NCBI GenBank assembly: GCA_932294295.1
Contig: OW028584.1
Coordinates: forward strand, 20,119,638-20,183,637
Direction: 5' to 3'
Length of the DNA: 64,000 nt
Source of the DNA: Alitta virens
Lineage: Eukaryota; Annelida; Polychaeta; Phyllodocida; Nereididae
Position 1 is the first letter of the stretch; every line of letters begins with the position of its first letter. Below the pieces are notes generated by a model. That model had not been told where the DNA came from, searched no databases, and worked only from the letters and a program-made list of their open reading frames with translations. The translations under genes and the position numbers were made by a program. Shown one piece after another: positions 35,107 through 45,603 of this stretch.

Positions 35107-35422
35107 AAACAGCCACTCACTGGTAAGTTTTGCTCATAACACGTTGCACTATGTTTAATTTTCTTGTGATTGTTTTTTTTACACATTTTTAATGAAATTG
35201 TAAATTGCAGCAAAAACTCAAATAAGATCATTTCAGTGTTAGGATAACCTACCCACTTAAACCTTGTTCATAAATTGTCTGTGAATTAGGCACGATTTCT
35301 GTAGGTATCTTGTATGAGTATACTGCCAAAGGAATAGAGTGTTTCAAAGCGCTGCTTTTTTGATTGATTTTCTAAAAAAAATACCACTTAAACCTATTTG
35401 AAATGCTTATCAGCTATCTCTA

Positions 35423-35423
<1 letters not shown>

Positions 35424-35461
<38 letters not shown>
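35424..35461. repeat. (CTG)12 trinucleotide repeat
   Basis: Twelve uninterrupted CTG units. No surrounding open frame, so not evidence of a polyglutamine or polyleucine tract. Confidence 0.95.
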
Positions 35462-35897
35462 ACTGAAAATTAGCTATAAGCTCGTCTACTTGTCCACATT
35501 TGCTTTGGTTGAGCTTGAAAGCATTGAATCAATGAAACACCACCAGGGCACAAAATATACGCCACAGCTGTGTTAACAAATGTTGTGACTTTTTTGAAGA
35601 CCCAGGTGCGAGGCATCACTCGCAAATGCTGAGGTCAATGACCCCGCTGTATCGTATATCACTTCCGCTCAATGCGTCACGTGACTTCCTGTTTAAGTTC
35701 TGTGTGCTTAACGTCATGCGTGAAGGGGAAGGAGTGTTTGTTAAAAGTCCTAAGTTGTTTGAAAAATAAGCTCAAATGTTGGCTGAAAATGTTAACTTGT
35801 TTGAAGAGAACAGCTAATGTGTTTGTTGATAAAATAAAGGAGGATAAAAAAAGTTATAATATGAAAAGGTTGTTTTATATCCTAGGTTTGCACTGGG
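35462..35897. other. Unassigned DNA
   Basis: TCACGTGACTTCC at about 35677 is an E-box-like word. The frame 35672-35986 runs into the purine array and is not credible. Confidence 0.45.
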
Positions 35898-35985
35898 AGA
35901 GAGGAGAGAAGAGAGAAGAGAGAAGAGAGAAGAGAGAAGAGAGAAGAGAGAAGAGAGAAGAGAGAAGAGAGAGGAGAGGAGTTTA
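35898..35985. repeat. AGAGAAG heptanucleotide purine array
   Basis: About 11 units of GAGAGAA, all purine on the plus strand. Confidence 0.95.
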
Positions 35986-36095
35986 AAATACCCTAAATTC
36001 TCACCTTAAAATGCATCTAGGAGACAGCTATATGACCCCTGTCTCATGTGATATCTCAAGTATTACAATAATACACCATTATTCTGGCATTGCAC

Positions 36096-36380
36096 AAGCA
36101 TTGCATCTCCTAATGCATTTCTTTTGCATTTACAATGACCACCATATCTCTTGGTAAGGACCCATCTAAGCCAAGGGCATGACCTCTAGAAATGTTGAGG
36201 TCCGCCAGGTGACCTCTTTGACCTTGACAAGTGCAAGACTCTCTCCAGAAGGCGGAAACATTATGGCCACTTCTGCCCTGCCCAGATCGAGTTTCTATAA
36301 ATGGCAGGGCCAGTGCTGCTGAGCCATTCTATTGAGTGCTATCTGCCTGTGTCCTCTTGTTTTTGGTAAATGGCATTATG
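36096..36380. promoter_or_regulatory. Motif-dense block with nuclear-receptor DR3 and TATA-like box (candidate cis-element)
   Basis: TGACCTCTTTGACCT at 36210-36224 is a perfect direct repeat of the receptor half-site with 3-bp spacing (AGGTCA on the minus strand). Its second half overlaps an extended NR5A-type site, TCAAGGTCA (minus strand). GGCGGAAAC (E2F-like) lies at about 36251 and TATAAATGG at about 36297. No open frame. Direct motif match; function inferred. Confidence 0.35.
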
Positions 36381-36839
36381 AAGATATGACCTTATACACA
36401 GTCAGCAAAATGCTAACAGGAAAACTGATACAGATATGAGGGAAATAGCTTACTTACTGTGAAGCGCTGCACACAAATGGACTGACAGTGTGTGGTGCAG
36501 TGCCACTACAGTCTATCATAATTACGCTCTCTCCATTTTAAGATTACCTCACTGGGTGGTAAAAACGTGATTACGATGCAAAAGGCCATTTCAGTGATTC
36601 ATAAGTGTCCATGATATTTATAATAGTTTTCACTCTTAAGAGAATGACATATGCAGTATCAGATGTTATACACGCATGACAAGAATTAAAGGTCTTGAAC
36701 ATGACATCTGAACTGGAATCAGAAATAACAGAATTACTATTACTGTTACAATATGAAAGTTTAATTAACCTTTTCTAATTAACCTCACAATCATGACCAC
36801 TAATTTATACACCAATAGTTTTCTTAATGCATAAGGATA
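36381..36839. other. Unassigned AT-rich DNA
   Basis: cacaatcatgaccactaatt (about 36787) resembles an ATTAAGACC-type MITE arm. Nothing else. Confidence 0.45.
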
Positions 36840-37036
36840 CCTATCTATCCATTATCTATCCATCTATCAATCCATCTACCTATCTGTCTATATATCTATC
36901 TATCCATCTATCTATTCTATCTATCCATCAATCCATCCATCCATCTATCCATCTATCCAAAAGCTATCCATCTATCTATCTATTAATCTATCTATCCATC
37001 TATCCAAAATCTATCTATCTAACTATCCATCTATCA
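36840..37036. repeat. ATCT/CATC microsatellite
   Basis: About 200 bp with two similar interruptions, atccaaaagctatcc and atccaaaatctatc. Confidence 0.95.
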
Positions 37037-37581
37037 TTTAAGCCTGGGATTTAATGTTTAATAAACAAGCAAGCTCCATTTAAGGCAACACTGAGAGGCA
37101 TAAATTTACACCGCACCGGGCTATCGATTTACACTTCGAGATTTTCTTGATGTTGCTACCTGAATGCAAGCAAAGAATGAGCCCAGAGCATTCCTTTTGT
37201 TCCTGCAAGGTGCCTTTCTTTTTAGCCTTTCTTTTTTGCTTCTTGTGCCTTAGTTTAGCTCTCCATAAAGAACCCTTTATTGTGCCGCCTTATTCTCGCA
37301 TGCCTCTGAGATGCAGGTCTCTCCATTAACAAGCCATAAGATATGAAAGCTATGAAAGCTCCATCCTCCTTTTCTTTTCTTTTTGTTTCTTTTTTGCTCA
37401 CAAGAGATCAGGGAGACACGCCCCACCTGCCCTCAACATGATGAGGCTCAATGAATCACTCTTGACAACAACTACAATTTAGGAAAGAGATACATGCGCG
37501 TGTGTAATTCATAATTTAAAAGAGATCATCAAGATATATGTCCTTGTTTGTTGAGATACTTCATTGAAATTGCGTCGCATG
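37037..37581. other. Unassigned DNA with pyrimidine-rich tract
   Basis: The frame at 37147-37329 is unrecognised. CGCCCCACCTG (about 37420) is an E-box/GC-box-like word. Confidence 0.45.
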
Positions 37582-37761
37582 TACACGTAAAACTCCATCT
37601 TAAAACCACATCATATATGAGTAATGCCACTGCAAAATCAAGACCAAATTTAGACATAACTTAATGTCACCATTAATTGGCAATTGACCTCACAGTAAAG
37701 ACCACCTCGCTTATACGACCATTTTGCATAAAGATGGTCTTAATGGCAAGGTTCTATTGTA
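37582..37761. mobile_element. ATTAAGACC-type (pogo-like) MITE, 180 bp
   Basis: The left end TACACGTAAAACTCCATC and the right end ggcaaggttctattgTA are degraded inverse repeats. The interior has cagtaaagaccacctcgc and gatggtcttaatgg. Confidence 0.6.
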
Positions 37762-38085
37762 TAAATGAAAAATACAGGTTAGATCATTTTTCATGTCATA
37801 TCATACCAAGACAGACTCATTTCATTTTGCCTTAAAACTATTAAATTTTTTCCCATTCCACTTTACTCATCTCACATTGATTTGCTTCTCATTCCGTTTT
37901 ACTCACTTCACATTGCAAAACTTTGCTGTCAACCTACAGCAAATTGCTGTTGAAAATGACAGCATAATGCAGTATATGTATATGTAACTACAGTCTTCAG
38001 CAACAGGCTGTTTTGCTGCAAAATTGAACTGCACATTACTGTAATATTTACAGCACGCAGCTATATCACTCCAAGTACAAAAGAC
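37762..38085. other. Unassigned DNA with CATTTCA/CACTT imperfect repeats
   Basis: ttcccattccactttactca and ctcattccgttttactcact are two related words about 50 bp apart. Similar catctcatttc words recur at 38330-38410. Confidence 0.4.
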
Positions 38086-38228
38086 TACATGACCAAATGT
38101 GCCACGTGCGTTTTCCATGCGTTTGGATAAATGCATGGAAAACGCATGGTGTTTGTCTTGATTATACCTAGGCGAAAACCATGCGCTTTCCTCTCAAGAA
38201 AAAAGAACGGGGTACATTTGGCCATGTA
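38086..38228. mobile_element. Palindromic MITE (TACATGGCCAA family), copy 1, degraded
   Basis: Left arm TACATGACCAAATGTGCCAC and right tip TTGGCCATGTA. The right arm has lost the CACGTGCG segment, so only part of the stem pairs. TA at both tips. Confidence 0.8.
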
Positions 38229-38712
38229 TCAACAGTCATTTCTTGTAATCCATCTATGCCATTTGATCTCATTTCTTGTATTCCTTTTGTCATTTCATTC
38301 CATCCTAAATATAGCTCATCGTTGTAACTAATTCCTATTCTATCTCATTTCCATAGCTCATCTCATTTCATTCATCCATCTAACAACTCATTTTACCATC
38401 TCATTTCTCATTATCCCTATAAACACTATGAGAACACTATACCATTTTACCTCAGAGCAGTCCTATCAATATTGGACCTAAATATGGATGATTCAATTAT
38501 GCCTACCCAAAAATATAGTAGCTCATTTGGTTGAATAAGCCCACCTCATTATTACGCCAAATAGGTGTCAGGAGCTCCGATATTGAATCACTAACTCCTA
38601 GCTTTAATTTTGTAATCTCACAAGCTTATATCAGCATGTAAAAATGCCATTAAAAGTATGTAATGCCTAATAGGGGACAAGTTTGCCTGAGGTTGTCTAT
38701 CAAATACATTAA

Positions 38713-38925
38713 TTGGATGCTATTTCTGTGCTCTATTGCCAATTATGCCTGATAATCCAGCGACCAGAGGTTTTGCAAGATCAGAGTAAGGGCAAGTTGG
38801 AGCAAATCTTCCAGGCCCATATGCCCCCTGGAAAGAGCACACTGATTGGCTGCCCTCAAGACGCTGATGATGTTTTGTGCAAGGGTGTGGGGAACGTCAT
38901 TCAAGAATGTTATATCTCTAAGTAA
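38713..38925 (+). other. Unrecognised 70-codon frame (weak coding candidate)
   Basis: The segment from about 38762, after gataatccag, reads RPEVLQDQSKGKLEQIFQAH and continues with a balanced charged composition to a stop at 38925, unlike the lysine/isoleucine-rich chance frames nearby. No family recognised, no clear polypyrimidine tract before the possible acceptor, and no start context. It may be a terminal exon, a decayed coding remnant or chance. Confidence 0.15.
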
Positions 38926-39226
38926 TCATTATTTGAAGGAATGTCATATTCGTATACATATTTAAGGTATATTTATCTGCAGCAAATAATGAAGGCAAAT
39001 GTCGGAATATTAGGAATGTCTGATGTACACTGCACTAAAATATTTTGAGCTCACTATATGCAAAATTTAAATCTACAACATATTGATGCTAATAGACTTA
39101 TATATCGCTCGGAATATTAATATCAGAGAAAATTATATAACCAGAGCTTAAAAACTTCCAAATGCTTGACTTCAGTTTTCTAATAATATACATTTCTGAA
39201 AGGTTTTCATAGCTAGATCATAATAA

Positions 39227-39467
39227 GACTGACTGGCTGACTGACTGACTGGCTGGCTGACTGACTGGCTGACTGACTGGCTGACTGACTGACTGGCTGG
39301 CTGGCTGGCTGACTGACTGACTGACTGGCTGACTGACTGACTGGCTGACTGCCTGACTGACTGATTGACCGACTCACGTGCCGGCTGACAGACTGACTGA
39401 CTGACTGACTGACCGACTCACTGACTGGCTGACTGGCTGACTGACTGACTAACTGACTGACTGACTG
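39227..39467. repeat. GACT/GGCT tetranucleotide array
   Basis: About 240 bp of GACT with GGCT variants, interrupted near 39365-39385. A shorter sister array lies at 48921-48979. Confidence 0.95.
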
Positions 39468-40040
39468 TCAGCAAGCCAAGCAAGTAAGAGGCAAAGATAG
39501 ACAAGTCCAACTGTTAACTGTCACATACAGACAACAAGACAGACAGGAGCCACTTCACACATTTTACAGCCAATTATGGCTGAGCGTTTCTTAGACGCTG
39601 ACATGCATAAAAACATCATTAATTTCATGTACGGGAGACATATGGGCAAAATGGCTTCAGAGGAATCATAACTGTCTACAAGAAAATACACCCCAGTTAT
39701 TGACTTGATTGATGCGAAGATCTAGAGAGCTGAGGTTGACATCAAGAAGCTTGGGACAAGGAATAACAGTCAATTGGTCATATCTGTTACTGCTCTTTGT
39801 CATATCTGACATTTAGACCCATAGCTACATGACAAAGATATGATCCTTGCTACAGTCAGACTGTCTTTTGAGACTACTCTGTACATAGATAGATATCAAG
39901 GCAGCCAACCAGATATACACGTTTTAAGACCAGATATACACGTTTTAAGATTATGTCAGATATACACGTTTGAATGATTTTAATAATGCTTATATTCCAT
40001 CCCCTAGAAAATGTGTTTTTAACTTTAAAAATCTTTTATT
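39468..40040. other. Unassigned DNA
   Basis: cagatatacacgttttaaga occurs as two and a half close direct copies at 39912-39972. Confidence 0.5.
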
Positions 40041-40264
40041 ATCAAACTAGTCATTTATGGAATTATGCCGAATGATTTTAAAGAGATCACTTCACTCTCC
40101 ACTCTTAAATGGCACTTGAGGCATTATGTTTTACCAATGTTTTACTTATGTACTTTTTAATGTGAATTTATGTTGTATATTTATCTGTAATGTCACCCTA
40201 AATAAATATATTTTATCAATCAATCAATCAGTCAGTCAATCAATCAATTAGTCAATCAACCAAT
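40041..40264 (+). mobile_element. 3' end of a non-LTR retrotransposon (LINE), 5'-truncated
   Basis: 40047-40157 is open and ends at TAA (40158-40160). It reads GIMPNDFKEITSLSTLKWHL followed by RHYVLPMFYL. That matches the pattern at the C-terminus of many LINE ORF2 proteins, where a W/Y-N-x-LP motif precedes SLSxFKxxLxxYLL. The non-coding 3' end follows (aataaatatattttatc) and then a (CAAT)n tail at 40216. Upstream stops show that it is truncated and inactive. The clade is not assignable from this fragment. Confidence 0.65.
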
Positions 40265-40344
40265 GTATGTGCAGTTTGTTTTTCACAATTGTAATGCAAT
40301 TGATATAAGAGACTGACTAAAAATGTAGGACACAGTTTATTACC

Positions 40345-40515
40345 AGTTTTACATCACAATAAAGACTACCTCACTATTAAGACAAATTTCAGACACTCTA
40401 CTACTACCACCACAATGTATTACCTCTCAATGAAGACCACCTCACTATTAAGACCCATTCCGAACACATATCTCATACCTCACTATTAAGACCACCTCAT
40501 CCTTAGAACCAGTCA
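40345..40515. mobile_element. ATTAAGACC-type MITE remnant
   Basis: Four copies of cctcactattaagac or close variants occur within 170 bp, in one orientation. Terminal repeats are not clear. Confidence 0.55.
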
Positions 40516-41519
40516 AATGTGCAACAAACTGTGGTCTCAATAGTGGATTTTCAAGGAAGTTTCTTTATATTTCCACCAGGTGGCTACGGCAGAACACTGC
40601 AATTCTATTAGCTGAAAAAGCTCCTGGCCTTGACTGTGATTGGCTGAAGCAAAGTGCATCCTAGCAACAGTATTTTTAGTGCATTTTAATGTATATTTGA
40701 CATCTTATCATTCGACTGATTTGTGTTATCTCCCTGAGAAAGTTAATTTATTGTATAAGTTAGTTATGATCTTCTTTATCTGAAAAGCAAAATGAGTAGT
40801 AATGAAATTATGCAGTTTAGGTCACTTGTAAGCCCGAGTGGGCTGGGGAGTTACAATTGTCATACCTGTTGTTTTTGTGTTTAATGTTAATAACTCTATG
40901 TGACTAAAATAAAAGAATTTCAAATCAAAAAGTAAGAGGAGAAGAAAGATTTATGGCTTGATGAATTCAGGGCTGAAGTTTATTGCACAGTGGTACTCAA
41001 CTTTCAAAACGCTTCACTATTTGACCACTTACTGTAGTAACGTATTTAAAAGCCTCAATAAAGAGGTTAGCTTGTATGATATATCAATGACGTCCTCTTG
41101 TTTTTCGCATATCTACTTTTTCGCATGTTACGCACAAGATAATTATTGATGTTTCTCAGAATCATGTGCAGAAATTTCCTAGATTTGGCATCAAATATGT
41201 ATGTCATTTAGCAACACTCATTCTGCGATTTGTATCTATAAATTTTGAATTATTAAAAATACCAAGGATACATAAATGACATTATGTTTAATAAGGTTAT
41301 AATGTGCGAAATTCGCAAATATTTCTGAATTACACCATCGTAATTTCGTAGGCGTATATGACATTGAAAACTTCTGTAAGAGAAATTTAATGGAATAAAC
41401 TGCGTATTTGAATTATTTTTGATAATTAAATTTTTTAATTGTCAAAGGTTTCCAAGGATTAAATAATAGCAAATCTCTTTTTACCTCTCCTCTACTCCAC
41501 AGGGGTCTAAAAATGTTTC
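40516..41519. other. Unassigned DNA, possible LINE-like 3' end at about 40700-40920
   Basis: gtaagcccgagtgggctggg then aataaaagaattt resembles a retroelement 3' end and recalls the minus-strand copy near 8300. The rest is AT-rich and featureless. Confidence 0.35.
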
Positions 41520-41595
41520 CCAGTTAATTGCGTACCCCCCAGGGAGTTGAGAAAGACTAATGCTTGAACAGGCCAACCGAATAGTACGAAAGATA
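41520..41595 (+). mobile_element. SINE-V 3' tail
   Basis: ccagggagttgagaaagact followed by ggccaaccgaatag matches the 3' end of the SINE at 61174-61450. Confidence 0.6.
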
Positions 41596-41799
41596 TAATT
41601 GTACAAAGTCACTTGAACTCAACATATACATACATTCACATGTCATCTTGAAACACGGAACTAAACATGATATATTGCAATATTGTGAAATGTAATTTTA
41701 AAACATACATTTCACCTGCGTTTTGTCATCACATAACTCAATAGATTTTTATCATTCATACATAATTGAATGAAACCTCAGAAAAAAGGCAGGCTTGAA

Positions 41800-41975
41800 G
41801 TAACTCATGACGGGCCCTCGTAATTACCGCCATTTGCCGAGAACACGTGACAGGTGGGCGGAAGAGAGGTCATGTGACTTCCGTGAATAATTAATGAGCC
41901 TCGCTTTGACTCATGTCCTGTCTGTGAAATTGCCAAAACATTCCTTCTTTTTGTTTTGACCTTTCTGCACGTTCA
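41800..41975. promoter_or_regulatory. Motif-dense block (candidate enhancer)
   Basis: Contains CACGTG (41844-41849), CAGGTG (41851-41856) next to GGGCGG, AATAATTAATGAG (41886-41898, homeodomain-like) and an AP-1 site TGACTCA (41907-41913), all within 70 bp of non-repetitive DNA. Confidence 0.35.
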
Positions 41976-42058
41976 AACAAAAACATTGGAACCAGCCTCA
42001 CTTAACCTTAAAAAACATTGGTGACAATCTGCAGTACATACTGCCAATTACCTCTAAA

Positions 42059-42132
42059 ACTGCTACTACTACTACTACTACTACTACTAACACTACTACT
42101 ACTAATACTACTACTACTACTACTGCTACTAA
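42059..42132. repeat. (CTA)n trinucleotide repeat
   Basis: About 70 bp of CTA with a few AAC, AAT and CTG interruptions. Confidence 0.95.
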
Positions 42133-42374
42133 TTTGAATCTAAAACTCACCAAACCATCAAAGATATTTCAGCATATCCAGTAGTTAATTCGATTGTCTT
42201 ACCTGAAATTAAAAAGAAAATATAAATTAAGAATCTTCTAAAATTAGCCAACAAACAACAAATATCACTAACATAAATGACCCAAACATGTAATTTAATT
42301 AGGTTTTGTGTTTGCCATCCTCAACGAGCTCAGCCGACATTTTCAATTTATGTCATTGGCAAGCCTGTCCTAGC

Positions 42375-42598
42375 TTGAGCCTTACTCAACTCCCCAGGGA
42401 GTATACACCCAGTGTGCAGCCATTACAGCGCTCCTTTGGTCCAGCACTCTACAACTGCCATCACTGCCTATAGCCAAGTACCCATTTACACCTGGGTAGA
42501 GTGAAGCAGTGGTTCAAGGTTGACCTGCTCAGTTCCCCCATGGGTTTGAACCCATGACCAAGCGCTTGCGAGTCCAACACCTTATGCACTGGACCCAC
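42375..42598 (-). mobile_element. SINE-V, near full length
   Basis: Minus strand: head GTCCAGTGCATAAGGTGTTG with B box GGTTCAAACCC, then ctgcttcactctacccaggt, gtacttggctataggcag and the tail ctccctggggagttgag. Shares tail and organisation with 61174. Confidence 0.75.
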
Positions 42599-42944
42599 AT
42601 AAATGTGATATATTCACCGAAAAAAATCATTCTACTTGCTTTTTATTATGTCAAAATATATTTTAATTGCACTGCAATGCCATATTACTAATTCATTGGT
42701 TCATTTATTTATTCACCTTTTATCAGTTCTATATGATATGATCTCTGCAGTAATATCTCTATTATCGCTCCCATGCATGTCACAAAATTGTTATTCGCGG
42801 TCATTTGTTATTATTCTATTGAGATCTTGATATAATTATTAATATTCTATGGAGCCTTGCATGCAATGATGTACTTAGAACTATAGCTGTTACGTTGATG
42901 CGTCCATTGTGTATTGTTCGTATTGTTCTTATAAGTGACATATA
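42599..42944. other. Unassigned AT-rich DNA
   Basis: Nothing recognised. Confidence 0.5.
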
Positions 42945-43635
42945 TACAACCAAACCTCGGCATTAAGACCACATTTTGTGAGATTTTAGTCCTTATGATG
43001 AGGCAGTCTGAGTTATAATGTAAATATCATAAATATAATACATGGCCAAATGTGCCACGTGCGATTTCCATGAGAAGGATAAACGCATGGAAAACGCATG
43101 GTTTTTAGCCAATTATAATGGGGCAAAAACCATGCGTTTATTCAAACGCATGGAAAACGCACGTGGCACAATTGGCCATGTAGAGTTGAATCAAAATTAA
43201 AACGCTGTTAACTGTGGGGTGTCTTAATAGCCTTATAGTAAGTTTACATTGAAGAGTAGATTTTCATGGTAATTTTTTAATAAAATATTAGTCTTAGTGA
43301 TGAGGTGATCTTCATTTTGATATAAATATTATGAAGACAACAGATTTGGGTCAAATTTTAATTGTGAGGTTTTCTTAATAGTAAAAGGTATTAAAATTAA
43401 GTGGAAAATTATTTTTATGAACTAAAATGACGGGAGAATAATAATTCATCAAAGGAACTTCAAATAAAATAAAAATGTTTTCTTAAAATTTACCAATCTT
43501 AATAAGGGGGTGGTGCATGGTCTCAATTGTGAGTCAAACACCATGAATATGACATTATTTTATTGCACATACCATGGTCGTTATATGGAAGTGGTCTTAA
43601 TAATGAGGTTATCTTAACGCGGAGTTCCCACTGTA
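42945..43635. mobile_element. ATTAAGACC-type (pogo-like) MITE, 691 bp including a nested MITE
   Basis: Left end TACAACCAAACCTCGGCATT with aagaccac, and right end gtggtcttaataatgagg ... cccactgTA. The interior has several gtcttaatag words on the strand opposite to the left arm. The palindromic MITE at 43039-43182 sits inside and accounts for 144 bp. Confidence 0.7.
43039..43182. mobile_element. Palindromic MITE (TACATGGCCAA family), copy 2
   Basis: TA-bounded; arms TACATGGCCAAATGTGCCAC and its inverse. The stem continues through aacgcatggaaaacgcatgg to a turn near aattataatg. Nested within the pogo-like element. Confidence 0.9.
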
Positions 43636-44429
43636 AATTGCATTATGAACATCATTACATGCATCCATGCTTTGCAATAATGCTTCCCTGCCCTATAGGA
43701 ACAAATGGTCTATATTAACACGCCTGGGATGAATTGCGTTAGTATTCACAGCGCCCCTAGCGGATAATTTGGTTATTCAGGCATGCACAATACAAACTTC
43801 CGGTTTATCAACATCCGATATCTGCGCAACGTCAACCGGGTTGGGTAAGAACTGGGTCATGGAGTGCTGGCAACAGTGTTTATGCAGTAAAAGTCAGTAC
43901 ACCCAAAGTCAAAATCGCCAGTTCATGTGTAAATGACCATTGAATCACATATTAATTACAAGGCATTCCTTGATTATAAAAGAACATCTCAAAGATAACT
44001 GTGACATATATTTATTTATACATATTTATACAGAGTAATAAACATTTTGATCAACATCTTTTACAAAATGGCCCTGTTACAAATAAATAAAACAGAATAA
44101 TATAACAGAACTAAAAATAACAAATAAAAGCTAGTGTATAAATTAAACAATTATAATGATCTAAGATAAAAAAAATACTTAATGACATGCTAAAGTATGT
44201 AGTTAAATGATTAACATAACGAAGAGATTAACTGAATGAAGAAGACACTTAAACTGCAGCGGATGGATCATGGCTGGATGCTCCAGCATCATTTCATCTG
44301 GACTATGGAAATGCTGAAATAATTATTCTATATATAAAAAATCAGCCATATAAAAGAAAAATTGAATTACAGTGTAAAAGAGTTTTCAACATAGCCTGAC
44401 TCTCTCTCATTTCCAATTATCCTCCCATC
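43636..44429. other. Unassigned AT-rich DNA
   Basis: A short GC-rich stretch with acttccggtttatc lies at 43770-43860. No repeats recognised. Confidence 0.45.
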
Positions 44430-44950
44430 ATGGTAGCTCATAGAACAAGGGCATTCTAGTCACGTGACAATTTATGAGCCAATCAGATCCCTCGAGACAT
44501 AAGAGGGCCCATTGTAAATTGTATCAAGCGGCCTCATTGGATGACATGAACAGTGTTATTGATAAGGCCATTGTTGTTTAGCTTTCAATGAATTTTGGCC
44601 TCTGCAATACCCAATATAAATATTGCCTGGTGTTTAACAGTATTGTCAGGGGTAACATTGAAAGAGAGGACAAGTTGCTAATACTGTGATGACCTGGATC
44701 CGTTTTTTTAATGTTACCCCTTTCCCGTGACCCCATGCAGTGACCTCTTGCAAGGCCGTTGGCCTCTAATGTGGGGCATTTCCTATGCCCCAGCAAGGGG
44801 ATCACTTGATAGGGGTGTGGGTAGATTCCTATTGGCCAGAATGGGCTAGAGGGATGCTGGCAGCATCAGTAGGGTCCAGAATAGTGGATAGACAGGACGT
44901 TTGGCTGGGGCAGGGCCAATAAAGCTGAGTCAATCCCAGAAGGACCTTAC
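44430..44950. promoter_or_regulatory. Large motif-dense unique block (candidate enhancer)
   Basis: GTCACGTGAC palindromic E-box (44459-44468), GCCAATCAGA (about 44479), several ggcctc/gaggcc words and no open coding frame of note over 500 bp. Texture differs clearly from the flanks. Confidence 0.3.
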
Positions 44951-45083
44951 AATACAAAATATGATCCCAACGACATAGGATGATTCTGTGGGCATGTTTT
45001 GGGTGTCCGTGTAACAGTGAATGAGCAATTTATTAAATGAATGAAAGAGTGACAAAGGGTAGTCCATAATTATGCATTTGTTT

Positions 45084-45603
45084 ATGTTCACTGTGGACCA
45101 CCGGAAATGAGGACGAAGTTACCCTCCTCCTTGGCGCTGCCATGACAGCTCCCACTGGAAAAGGTTTGTGGCCATTTATTCAGTTTTAATCAATCATTTT
45201 TGCAGTTTCGGTGTTTTAACATGTGCAATAAGTTGTAATGGATCAAATATTTACGCAATTTCATCAGAATTTATTGAGTTATTATCAAAATTGAAAAAGA
45301 AAGTTCCGACAATGAGGAGGGTAACTTCATTGTATGAGGAGGGTAACTTTTATATGAAAGTTACCCTCCTCATTATCGGCATCTATTTTGTCAAATTGCA
45401 TAAAAAAACAGCTCTAATACAATATCTAACTTAGACTGCATCCTACACACTTTTAGAGACTAATATATGCTTACGTTACTTACCGAAACTGCTCTTTCGA
45501 AAGGGAAAATGGCCGTTAAAACTGCAAAGTGACAGCTGTCATGGCAGCGCCAAGGAGGAGGGTAACTTCGTCCTCCTTATTTCCTGTGGTCCACAGTGAT
45601 GTT
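45084..45603. mobile_element. 510-bp non-autonomous DNA transposon with CACTGTGG ends and 5-bp TSD
   Basis: The element spans 45089-45598. TIRs of about 58 bp start CACTGTGGACCAC and include gaagttaccctcctccttgg and cgctgccatgacagct. The right arm differs by one base (C/A at position 14) and a 3-bp indel. The flanking direct repeat is atgtt (45084-45088 and 45599-45603). The tip CACTGTG fits the CACWRTG consensus known for Transib, and 5-bp duplications fit Transib/RAG. No transposase. The inner frame at 45168-45434 is not a recognised protein. Confidence 0.8.

Noticed and set aside
35424..35461. CTG repeat as a coding polyglutamine or polyleucine tract
   Set aside because: No long open frame surrounds it on either strand.
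42151..42202. 52-nt minus-strand exon
   Set aside because: The acceptor is followed directly by GTAAGA, phases do not match the 8105 candidate, and a microsatellite adjoins it; kept only as a weak companion observation.
45168..45434. 88-codon frame as a transposase remnant
   Set aside because: It lies inside the 510-bp element but includes the internal GAGGAGGGTAACTT repeats and shows no catalytic or zinc-finger motif.
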